Assembly (NCBI GenBank): GCA_011799875.1
Contig: CM022301.1
Coordinates: forward strand, 216,686,526 to 216,750,525
DNA length: 64,000 nucleotides
DNA from: Thinopyrum elongatum
Lineage: Eukaryota; Streptophyta; Magnoliopsida; Poales; Poaceae
Direction: 5' to 3'
A program made the position numbers and the translations under genes. The notes below the pieces were generated by a model. It saw only the letters and a list, made by a program, of their open reading frames with translations. It searched no databases and had not been told where the DNA came from. Shown piece by piece: positions 43,736 to 53,135 of the stretch (position 1 is its first letter; every line of letters starts with the position of its first letter).

Positions 43736-45178
43736 AGGGCCCACCTAGGGCCCACACCATCATTGGTAGGTCTCTAGACCATGAGCACATTCAGATGTGT
43801 ATAACATCAAGTCCACTCGAACGTACAAACGGCAATCGGATGCCTCCCCTCTAGTCGGCACGACCACAACCACTCGGACAAGGAAGGTGGACGAACGATG
43901 TGGGAGCTACAACGGTCGAGTAGTCTTAAGTCAGACTTTAAGTAGAATCACAGCTACTGTTACCTGTAACTGCCATAGTTCTGACTCTTTATACCTGTAA
44001 CTGCCGTAGTTATGGACATTAACCACCCCGGCGACGTGGGAGCGAAGCAGGGGTTAAGCGCTCTCTGTAATCATACCCCTCAAAGAAAACAAGCCTTAGG
44101 GCACGAGACGTAGGGTTGTTACCTCCTCCGAGAGGGGCCCGAACTCGTAAACACCGAGTGTTACGCATGCGCCGTAGCTAGGATCTGCCTCTCTTTCATA
44201 CTCCTAGTACTCATCGTCAGGATCGTAACCCCGACACGGGGTTACATCGATAATTCAGATAATGAAATCAGACAAGAGCTTTGGGCGTTTAATGACTACA
44301 CCTCATTTCTCCCCAAGGATAGGATCCATGTTACCCTACTGAACCTTACTGACACCAATGTTTGGTATAACACTTCACGGTCTCCTTTCTCCTAGCCTCA
44401 CCAGTGCTCGATCTCCATGATCCTGGGTACCTGAAGGGATGAAGATCACGGACAAGACAAGAGACATCTTCACGGAACAATTTTATTTCACACATACGTG
44501 ACGTTATATCAAAGTCTTGCATTGATCCCCTCAACAAATACCTCGCGTTGTAAGGCTTATGCCTCAACCCATACCTTGCCGAACTACTCACACAAGGATA
44601 TCAGATCGTGGGAAGAAAACATTGAAGAACACGTCTTAAGATTGATTGATTGCAATATGTTTTATAATGGATGCCTTGTGTGATGCACAATTACAAGTAT
44701 GAATGGGATGGATGAGCACTATGGTGGTGGAGGAGATGGCTATGGAGATGGCGGCGGCTAGGGTTTGCGGAAGAGGATGATGATGAAGAGGTTCTGGCTT
44801 CTGTGCTCATCTCTCTGTTGACATTTCGACGAGGTCCCTTTAATGAAAGTTGTTTGGGTGGATGATCTGCCTCGAAATTCATGCCATAGACACGCTCATA
44901 CGGGCGCTTGCGCCCATATGGAATGTCGTCTTTTGTGCTATTTCCCGCAGACGCGTCCTGTTGATTCCTTCCTCCTCCATTCTCCTTCCATTTCATTTCC
45001 ACACGTGTTTTCTTCCCTTTTTAGCACATTTCTTGTGGAAACACATCAAAGTGAGGATTTGTGGAATCCTTTGCATTCATTAGTCATTAGTACCAATATT
45101 GGAGTGAATATCTCTTTTTAATTGAAATATCTTGGTTTAAACAAAGGTGAAATGAGTGTAAAAATATCACTCATCAGT
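43736..45178. repeat. mosaic of LTR fragments
   Basis: No gene. 43736-44245 looks like the R/U5 end of a plus-strand Tat-type LTR (CTCTGTAATCATACCCC, GACGTAGGGTTGTTACC, GGGGCCCGAACTCG). About 44290-45178 looks like an Athila-type LTR on the minus strand. It begins at 45178 with TGATGAGTGATATTTTTACA. Neither has a visible internal region, and no target duplication was found. Confidence 0.5.
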
Positions 45179-47765
45179 GGCCTGCGGCTCTTGTTAACCT
45201 CATTTATGAGGGACATGCTGGCCCTTTACGGGTTGCAGCTGAATTACCTCACCCCGAGCGGCGTGCTGCATTTGTCCTGCTTTGTAGCCCTTTGTGAGTG
45301 CTTCTTAGGGATCCAACCTCACTTTGGCCTCTTCCGATACTTCTTTGAGGTGGTCCCCTGCCTCAAGGACAACAAGATCCCTTATTGCAACGGGGCTAGT
45401 ATTCGCCCTTTCCCAGGCTCCAACTACATTGACTCGGTGTTAGCTCTAGAGACGAAATCATGGAAATGAGGGTGGTTCTATGCCCCGAACAACTTTCAGG
45501 ACCCTAGCAACCCTGGGCTACTAGAATTTGCTGATGTGTCATGTTGGCAGAGACCGGAATGGTAGTCGAAGACTGATCTTGATCCCAGGATCAGCCATCT
45601 CGTAGATGCGGTCACACGCCTGCAGGGGAAAGGGCTCTCTAGATCCTGAAGACCTGGGTGCAACGGAATATCCAGCCTCTAGGGCGCACTGATCCTCCGA
45701 TGTTTGAGTACCGCTGGAGGTGCGACCTCAACTGCTTTCTTTGGCGCGAGCTTTCCGAGAGCAAGGTTGAAGACTGCCTGCACCTGCTGAACTGCCTCCC
45801 CTTCGAGGTGCTCTATGTATAGGTGGTTGTGGGACCCTATAGCCTGGCCAACCCACAGCCTCCGGTGAGTTTCTAGCACCCATTGTTTCATTATATCTTC
45901 AGGGTGGTCATGTCTCTTCTCGCTCTGGTCTTTTGATGTTATCTCGCTTTTTCTTCAGTCTTTCAGGCATTTGCGGCGTGATCCCCGTCCTCTGTGACCT
46001 CATCAAGGTGCTGTTGCCTCATACCGCCCGAGCCTTAGAGCCATCACCGAGGGTGACTATAAATGACTCCACGGTGAGAGCCATGGCCAAGCAGAGGGGA
46101 GCTGCCAAATGGCAGGGGTCTCTGCCGATAAACGCCCTTGTGGCTAAGGTCGCGCAGTCACAGGTGGTGCCCATCGTTGGCCCCTCATCACAAGAGGATC
46201 CAATCCATGCAGATGATGTGAGGTTCGAATTTTGGAGCCATCATCCAGAACGCCCGGGCCTTGCAGCGGGGGGCTCCTGTTGCTGGTGAGTTGCCCTAGT
46301 AGACCGTCTGCCGCCTCGATCTCGGTGTTGCCGTCCATTCCTCCCCAGAGGCCGAAGGTGGCGGCTAAGAAGATACATGCCAACCGTCGCCTGCCTCTAT
46401 CACCCGTGATCCCTCTCCCGCCAGGGAAGTGGCCTCGCAATGATTCGGGGTCCGAGGGCTTCGAGCTGCCTATCGGCCCTGGATCTCCTTCCGAAACTAG
46501 CGTCATTGGCAGTGCCTTGCCTCCTTCGACTTCATCGCCCGTGAGAGTATCAGATAGTCCCTTGTCACTCTGTGGCCTGAGGGCGTCCGTTCGACAAAGT
46601 GGAGTTCTGGGCGAGGCTCTGCAAGTGGCGTTGAATGATTTTAACAGAGCAACGAAGGTCGACGGACTAAGGTAAATGAACCTCGCCCTTCCTCCAGTAG
46701 CCCCTGAGCCTGAAGTAGATTGTACCATAATATGCTTGATGCTCCTTGCATCCTGTTATAGGCCTTTGTCGCGCACACGACGGAACTTGATGTCCGAGCC
46801 TAGGAGCTTAGGCGTCAGGTTGTGGTGGAACACGAGCGGGTGGCTCGCTTGCAGAGGTCGCTCGAAGATGTTTGCCGTAAGTCTTCGGCGGGTGCGGTTT
46901 ATGTGCACTAAGCTTCATAAAGGTTCTGACTTCCTTATGCTGTATTCTGGTACAACCCTCGAGCAACTGCAGGAGCTGCAGGTGCTGCTGGATACTGATC
47001 GGAGGGCGGCAAGCCATGCCCGGGATCTGTCTGATGCCAAGGGTGTGGAAGCGCACTCTTGTCACGAGTTGCTGAGGGCGGATGGTGACGTCCTCAGCAA
47101 GAACCGTGGCATCACCGAAGAGCTCCGCGCTCTAGTGTGGGAAGGCCGAGAGAAAGAGGTTGAGCCTCAGCGCCAGCTAGAGATCGCTCGGGGACGTTCT
47201 GTAGATGCTGCTGCCCGGTTCGAGGACTCAAGGTGCGGGAGGCCTCCTTGACGGAGACTGGACGACGTGCCACACAAGACCTCCGGGTCTAGCGTTTACG
47301 GACGGTGGGTCTTGTTCAATGTACTTGTCATTACAGTACTTTCCACTTCACACTCCCATTGGACATTATTTGTGTCGTCATTATTGTTGTGCAGCATGGC
47401 TGCCAAATTTAGCTGCTCCACCGGGCCCGGTATGGCTCGGTGTCATGATGTCGGTTTTGGGGTGAATGGCAGAGGTGTTGGAGCGAGCGGAGGGAGCCTT
47501 GTGGGCTGGAGAGGCTATGAATGCCAACGTCGATGAGCTTGTAGCCTGCATGACGCATACGTCACAATGCCTGATGGCTCTGCAGGAGGTCGTGGCTACT
47601 GCTGGTGCACAATATGTTCTAGCGCGGCTATGGACGTGTTGTCCGGACTGGTCTGCACATGGTATGGTTACCACAGAGCCGGAGGACCGCCTGACGCGAA
47701 ACTTTTATGTTGATGTAGAGCCGCCAGTGGCATTTGCCGTCGCGGAGAGCCGCTGTCAGGCCTGA
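45179..47765 (+). pseudogene. antisense gene of Tat-type element G5 ('putative gypsy type transposon' domain), intron-bearing
   Basis: The first part (45200-45440) reads SFMRDMLALYGLQLNYLTPS, HLSCFVALCECFLGIQPHFG and LFRYFFEVVPC. This is the plant domain annotated as putative gypsy-type transposon (Pfam Transposase_28). Its function is unknown; despite the name no transposase activity is established. Splice-like borders suggest introns at 45865-45966 (GTGAGT to TTTCAG) and 46672-46761 (GTAAAT to TTATAG). Another probable donor is GTAAGT at about 46875. The last part (46960-47250) is coiled-coil-like (LQELQVLLDTDRRAASHARD and onward). Stops at 45469 and elsewhere in the first exons show decay. 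It lies antisense to, and downstream of, the element's integrase. Confidence 0.65.
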
Positions 47766-48472
47766 TTTTGTGTCCTGAAAGCAAAAAATATTTAGCAACT
47801 TTCTTTGCGTGACTTATTAATATGACCTCATTTATATGTTTTTACTACTTGGAAAGTGAGTTGTATATTCTTTATTTATGCTTTAGAGGGAGTGAAGTGC
47901 CTCTGTTCCTGTTAGGAGTAGAGATTCCCTTGTGCTGGTTAACGCTGTAAGCGTATTTAGTGGGGCTCGACGTGACCAGAATGCCTAATTCAGTTTTTCG
48001 GCATCCTCTATGGTTGCTCTTCTCAAAGGAAGGACTACAAAAAAAATTTGCATCGATCCTGCCTCGGAGCATGAAGCTGTGGAAGGTCGGCAGAAGAAGT
48101 GTCCACGAGGGTCCGGATTAAAAAGCAGGAACGTACGATGCAGCCTTCGGTGGAGCTGCGGGGAGGTCCACTGATAGCGACGCAGCCCCCGAGTCCATCA
48201 AGAAAGAGATAGGTTTGTTCTTCCGCGATTTTTCTATTCCAAGGTGTTCATGATAGTGTTTGTGCTGAATAGGTGTGTGTCATATTTATTTATCAAACTA
48301 TAAAAGGGAAATGAAAAAATGTGGGAGGTCTCTGCGACCTCCTTGTTTTCCAACCTGATTTTGTTTGAGCTAAATATACACGAAATGCCGATTTGCAGTT
48401 TATTTATGCAGAAAGTACGTAATAGTTAAATGTTCATGCATAAAATAAGCGGAGATGCTTGGCATTCCAAGG
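47766..48472. other. spacer between antisense gene and integrase of G5
   Basis: Non-coding. It contains the 3' flank of the antisense gene and of pol, which run towards each other here. I see no open frame or repeat of note. Confidence 0.5.
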
Positions 48473-50650
48473 TCACGATGTGATCCGACCTGTTTTCTTG
48501 TTGCGGAGGTAGTAGGCCCTGTTGTTGAGGACCTCGTGGAGGATGTTGGGGCCCTCCCATGGGGAGGACAACTTGTTCTTGCGTGGGTTCTGCTTGAGGC
48601 GTAGGATGAGGTCACCGATGTTAAACTCGCGTGCTCGCACGTGCCGGCCTTGGTACTGGCACAACTTCTGTTGATAGATGCTCGTGCATTCGAGGGCAAG
48701 GAGGTGTGCCTCTTCCTTTCCGCTGTCATCGCCTTTCCTGCTTTCCTCGGTGACCCGTTCGACCCGTCTGTTGGACTGGGGGTGGGCCACCGACGCGTAG
48801 TCTATGTGGATCCGTCCTTTGTGACAAAAATATTGGAATACTGCGGTAGTGAAGTTGGATCCGTTGTTCGTGATGATGCTGTGCAGGACACCGAAGCGGT
48901 GGATGAGCCCGGAGACAAACTTGACTGCTGTGTCGGCCTCTGCGTTGGTCGCTAGATTGGCTTTTATCCACTTGGTGAACTTGTCGATTGCCACCAGCAG
49001 GAAATTGCGACCTCTTGGCGAAGGTGAGAGCTGCTGGCCAAGTCAATGGAATTGTTTTTAGGGCAGTCGCTGGCATGTGGGTTTTCTTCCCGAAGCTTTG
49101 ACAACCATCGCAACTCCGAACGATGTCTTCGACATCGCGCATCGCATGGGGCCAGAAGAAACTGTGGCGGAAGGCCTTCACTGCAATCATCCTGGAGGTT
49201 GCGTGATGCCCACAAGCCCCCGCGTGTATTTCCTGTGGAGCTTTTTGCCCTCCTCTTTAGTGACAAATCGCTAAAAAAATCCCACTTGGCTGCGCTTGTA
49301 GAGCTCGCCGTTGATGATGGTGTAAGCTTTAGCGTGACAGATGATGCGGCGGGCTTCCGTTTTGTCTTGTGGAAACTCGCCTTTGACCATATACGCTAGC
49401 AAATGTTGAGTCCAGTCTGGGGCGATGACTGCCAATACGACATCTTCGTGGGAAGCTCTTGCTGGCGTGCCATTGTTCGGGGTCCCGTTTTTCGGCGGGG
49501 TGGGGCTCAGTGCGGCCTCCCTGCGGTCTTGAATTTTTATTGTGGGCTTGTGCAATATTTCCATGAAGGTCTCCTTCGGCACAGGATCTCTTGATGATCC
49601 GACTTGTGCCAAGTTATCGGCTGCGATATTCTCACTTCTGTTGACGTGCTGCAGCTCGAGCCCGTCGAATTTCCCTTTGAGCTCCCAAATGGCATCGCAA
49701 TAGGTCACCATTTTGGGGTCCTTTGTGTCAATTGTCTTCATGACATGTTGGACCACAAGGTCGGAGTCGCCTCGACAGATGAGGCGGCGGATTCCCATAG
49801 AGGCCGCGATTCAGAGCCCGTGAAGTAGGGCTTCCTATTCGGCCACATTGTTGGAGTCCCGAAAGTGGAGTTGTAGGATGTAGTTCATCTGGTTGCCTTT
49901 GGGGGAGATGAGGACAACTCCGACCCCTAGTCCTTGCACCATCATCGACCCGTCGAAGTACATCGTCTAGTACTCGAGGCTGACGTTCTTGGGGACCTGT
50001 TGGGCCTCTGTCCATTCGACTATGAAGTCGACGATGGCCTGTGACTTGACTGCTGTGCGTGGCTTGAAGGAGAGCTTGAATGGCGGGAGCTCGATTGCCC
50101 ACATCGCCACATGGCTGGTGGCATCCTTGTTGTTGATGATGTCAGAGAGCGGTGCGTGGTTGACCACCGTGATCGGGTTTGCTTGTAAATAGTGTTGTAG
50201 TTTCCTTGCGGCCATAAATACGTTGTGATCTTTTGATAGTGTGGGTAGTTGGTCTTGCAGGGTGTGAGTATCTCGCTGACGTAGTACACTCGGTGTTGTA
50301 CTCATTGCACTTTTCTGGCCTCCTCTCGTTCTACGGTGATGACCACGCCGACCACCTGGGTGGTCACCGCTATATATAGTAGCATTAGTTCTGACTGGGC
50401 TGAGGTCGCGATGAGTGGGTTTGACTGTAGTAACCTCTTGAGGTCTGCGAATGCTTCTTCGGCTTCGTCACTCCAATAGAACTTGTCGCCCTTTTTGAGG
50501 AGGCGATACAGGGATAGTGCCTTCTCGCCCAGCCGCGAGATGAATTTGCTCAGGGCTGCCATGCATCCCGCGAGCTTCTGCACCTTGCGCACCGTCTTCG
50601 GGGGTTCAAGGTTTACTATGGCTCGCTGGCTCCAAGTTTCCTTTCTGTTT
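48473..50650 (-). pseudogene. G5 RT end, archaeal-type RNase H and integrase
   Basis: Minus strand in several frames. RT end at 50302-50592 (CMAALSKFISRLGEKALSLY, KFYWSDEAEEAFADLKRLLQ). RNase H connection at 49967-50305. Archaeal-type RNase H around 49500-49960 (MGIRRLICRGDSDLVVQHVM, NRSENIAADNLAQVGSS). Integrase finger at 48990-49190 (SFFWPHAMRDVEDIVRSC, CQSFGKKTHMPA). Core and C-terminus at 48473-48994: IDKFTKWIKA, IITNNGSNFTTAVF with Asn where the second catalytic Asp is expected, then HPQSNRRVE and NNRAYYLRNKKTG. Frame breaks between blocks and the altered catalytic residue show inactivity. Closely comparable to G2. Confidence 0.87.
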
Positions 50651-50899
50651 GTTCTCCCGTGTGGGCAGTGAATCAGTCAAGACCTTCCAAGCAAAATTAC
50701 GTACTGTCTGGGGTACCTCTGAAGAGCATACCATCGACCAATAGCTCTGGTGGCCACTTGGGACCGAGCTTAAAAGGCCATGTTGGCTCTATGCATTTCA
50801 TCAAATCCAAATCATATGCATTTTTTTACAGAAAACAATTCATATTTGCCCGGACCCCACGCCAGAGTGTCAGATTCCAGTCTCGGCGAGGCACTGATT

Positions 50900-51144
50900 T
50901 CAAAATTTCAGCAACATCACACGAGAAAGTACAACTTTAGGAGCTCAAGATTCCATGAACTATTGTCATTGAGCAGTTGGGATACAAAGCGAATGCAGCA
51001 CCTTCCTTGGGGAGAGAGTGACTTGTCGGAGAACTGACGTGGTATCCAATTGTCACACCAAACACATATACTATCACCATTACCAACCCTCCAGACAAGG
51101 ACCTTCTTAAGAAGGTCTAAACCGTAACTGATTTTGCATGGCAA
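50900..51144 (-). pseudogene. LINE reverse-transcriptase C-terminal fragment
   Basis: A 75-codon frame on the minus strand with GLDLLKKVLVWRVGNGDSIC and CVWCDNWIPR. This is the conserved stretch after the RT domain of plant L1-type LINEs, just before the zf-RVT region. No other LINE part is seen, so it is a short 5'-truncated or eroded remnant. The flanks 50651-50900 and 51145-51430 show nothing recognisable. Confidence 0.75.
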
Positions 51145-51433
51145 GATGAAGAATCATTACCTGAAAAAACAGCATCCTCAAGCTTGCCATCAGGCTATTT
51201 TTTTTTATACAATATAAAAATATGAAGTAAATTTCATTGATCTTGTCCTTATGGCCTACCCTGTTATGAAAATAAAATCCCTCGGAATGTTGTATCCCGA
51301 GATTTCCCTCAACAAGCAACCTAGTAGCTATGCAACATTTTTTTTTGTTGCGGTTAGCTATGCAACAATTCAATAAGTGAAATTAATGTCTAGTTTTGGC
51401 TGTTCACAAGAATAGCGAGAACACAATGCTTAA

Positions 51434-52034
51434 GGGCATCTCCAAAGCTGACCCGCAAATAGCTCTGGTATATGTCTGTTTTTATGTCCGGACGTGGTCC
51501 ACGGACATGATGCGGGAGCCGGCCATCCAACTATAGCCGCAAACTTCCGCCTCTATTAATGATTTTCAAGAAATTAAATCCACCCAATTAACCTTCCGCT
51601 AATAGAAAATCCACCATCCGTAGAAATCAACCTTCCATCATTTGAATCAACCTTCCGCCATTTGAGGTATAATTATAAAAAAATAATTACTCCCGTAATT
51701 TTAGGACCGTTAATGCGGATTTCTTTCCTCTTTTAATCCAACGAGCTAATTAATCTAGAGTAATTAACGGAGTAATAAATCTACGCTTTTAATACGGAGT
51801 GGTACTAACAAAGGATGTAGCAATCTGAGTTTTTAATGCAGAGTAATTAACGGACGATCCTAAACTGCTCTCACCCAACTCGGACATGGATGCGTAGTGC
51901 CTTTTGAATTCGGACACCACCCCCCCCCCCCCCCCCCCAGTTTGGTTCCGGAAAAAACGCGGTCACACAACATATCCGGGGCCGCGCGATCCGAACGGAT
52001 GCGGGCAGTTTGAGGATCCATTTTAAAGATGCCC
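51434..52034. mobile_element. non-autonomous TIR element (PIF/Harbinger-like)
   Basis: 601 bp bounded by imperfect terminal inverted repeats. The left end is GGGCATCTCCAAAGCTGACC and the right end, reversed, is GGGCATCTTTAAAATGGATC. TAA direct repeats flank both ends (51431-51433 and 52035-52037), the TWA duplication of PIF/Harbinger elements. There is no transposase. It contains a long C run at about 51920-51938. Confidence 0.65.
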
Positions 52035-52163
52035 TAAAAAGAAACTAATAAATACGCAACACTCTATGATCCCTTCATCCTTCATTCAATCTCTCATATC
52101 TATGTCCCGTCGCTTCCCTCTTTGTGTTTTGATTTCCCCTGCCATCTTTTATTTTCTTCTCAC

Positions 52164-52231
52164 TAATTCCCTAAAAACTGGCTCAACTGCTTACTGTTAA
52201 TTCCCTAAAAACTGGCTCAACTGCTAACTGT
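52164..52231. repeat. 34-bp tandem duplication
   Basis: Two copies (52164-52197 and 52198-52231) starting TAATTCCCTAAAAACTGGCT and differing at one base. It lies about 0.9 kb upstream of the P450 start codon. Confidence 0.9.
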
Positions 52232-52424
52232 CACACGTCTACTTACCAAATACAACGATATCCCTTTTTAGTAAGTCAGTAATGCTTGCCAAATATTTTC
52301 CTTTTTTTTTGCACTGTACCAATTTTTTTCCTGATAGCCATATCGTAAAGCACAAACAATAATTATACGCGTAGAAAAATGAATCCGGAGTCGATTCCTA
52401 CAAAGATATTGGGCACAATTCATT

Positions 52425-52595
52425 TTTTTTCTGAACACGGTACAGACACAAGCGCTCATATGCACGCGCATACACACTCACCCCTATGAACGCCTGAAAT
52501 AAATGCAGAAATAAATGCGAGCACCAGGATTTGAACCCTGGTGAGCTGGGGATACCACAGTCCCTCTAACCATCCAACCATTGGTTGGTTCGCTA
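52425..52595 (-). mobile_element. tRNA-derived SINE
   Basis: On the minus strand it has an A-box-like TGGTTAGAGGGACTGTGG, a B box GGTTCAAATCC (near 52530) and an A-rich end (52423-52430 as T on plus). It is flanked by an 11-bp target duplication with one mismatch: CACAATTCATT (52414-52424) and CACAGTTCATT (52596-52606). It is not a functional tRNA, since no cloverleaf acceptor stem is present. Confidence 0.8.
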
Positions 52596-52952
52596 CACAG
52601 TTCATTCTTAGGATGTAAAGTTGTGTAGAAATAGAAGTCCCAAAAAACTATGTCATGATCATCAGCATCTAAAATTCGAAAAGAGGGAGTAGTCCTTTCT
52701 GATTTAGAGTAGTAGCGAACGAGCACGATCAAAACGTTGGGTAGCCGAAAAATGATATGAACACGGGGAGGTGCGGAAAAAGATTGTCTTAATCATGTGC
52801 TCGGGGGACCCAACTGTCATGCAGAGTCCGTCGTGGGCCCTGCTGTCATCCACCGTGCTACATCAATGAGCATTGAGCGGGCATGAGCTGGGTACACGCA
52901 AAAGTACCAGGCAGCAGCTAGCGCCAACGTTGGGTTGTTTAAAGCACCAGCG

Positions 52953-52958
52953 CACGTG
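52953..52958. promoter_or_regulatory. G-box CACGTG in the P450 promoter
   Basis: A perfect palindromic G-box 35 bp upstream of the TATA box, followed by a CATGTG variant at 52962-52967. In plants MYC2-type bHLH factors of jasmonate signalling bind these. This fits a CYP94C-type gene, a class known to be induced by jasmonate. Confidence 0.65.
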
Positions 52959-52989
52959 TTCCATGTGCATCTTCCCTCGTCCACCCACA

Positions 52990-52999
52990 TTATATATAG
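52990..52999 (+). promoter_or_regulatory. TATA box of the P450 gene
   Basis: TTATATATAG in a GC-rich setting, about 145 bp before the ATG. Transcription would start near 53020-53030, giving a 5' UTR of roughly 110 bases. Confidence 0.8.
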
Positions 53000-53135
53000 A
53001 CAGGGGCCTCCTCGACTCTCCACACACCAAAGCTCACATTTTTCCTCGCCGTCTCCCCGGAACCCGCTCGATACTATTTGCTTTCCCCTTTGCCATTCGT
53101 GCGACTCGTGAGAGCAGCTAACCGATCGAAGAGCG

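Larger units (their letters stand above)
45179..50650 (-). mobile_element. Tat-type Gypsy G5 with antisense gene
   Basis: Minus-strand pol (48473-50650: RT end, RNase H, integrase), followed in the element's direction by an antisense gene on the plus strand (45179-47765). Tat-lineage elements of plants are known to carry extra ORFs, sometimes antisense, near the 3' end. The 3' LTR is lost at the 45178 junction. On the right, the RT stops at about 50650, where gene-island sequence begins. Confidence 0.75.

Noticed and set aside
45200..45440. Domain labelled as transposase, suggesting a DNA transposon
   Set aside because: The gene sits antisense in a Gypsy element, has no DDE motif and no terminal inverted repeats. 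The family name is historical.
46690..46712. A CAGTAGCCCCTGAGCC sequence identical in form to the G8 polypurine tract
   Set aside because: It lies inside an intron-like part of the G5 antisense gene with no LTR next to it. Probably a chance match or a codon run.
52515..52600. tRNA-like sequence with a good B box
   Set aside because: It belongs to a SINE with target duplication and A-rich tail. No acceptor stem or anticodon arm can be drawn, so it is not a tRNA gene.
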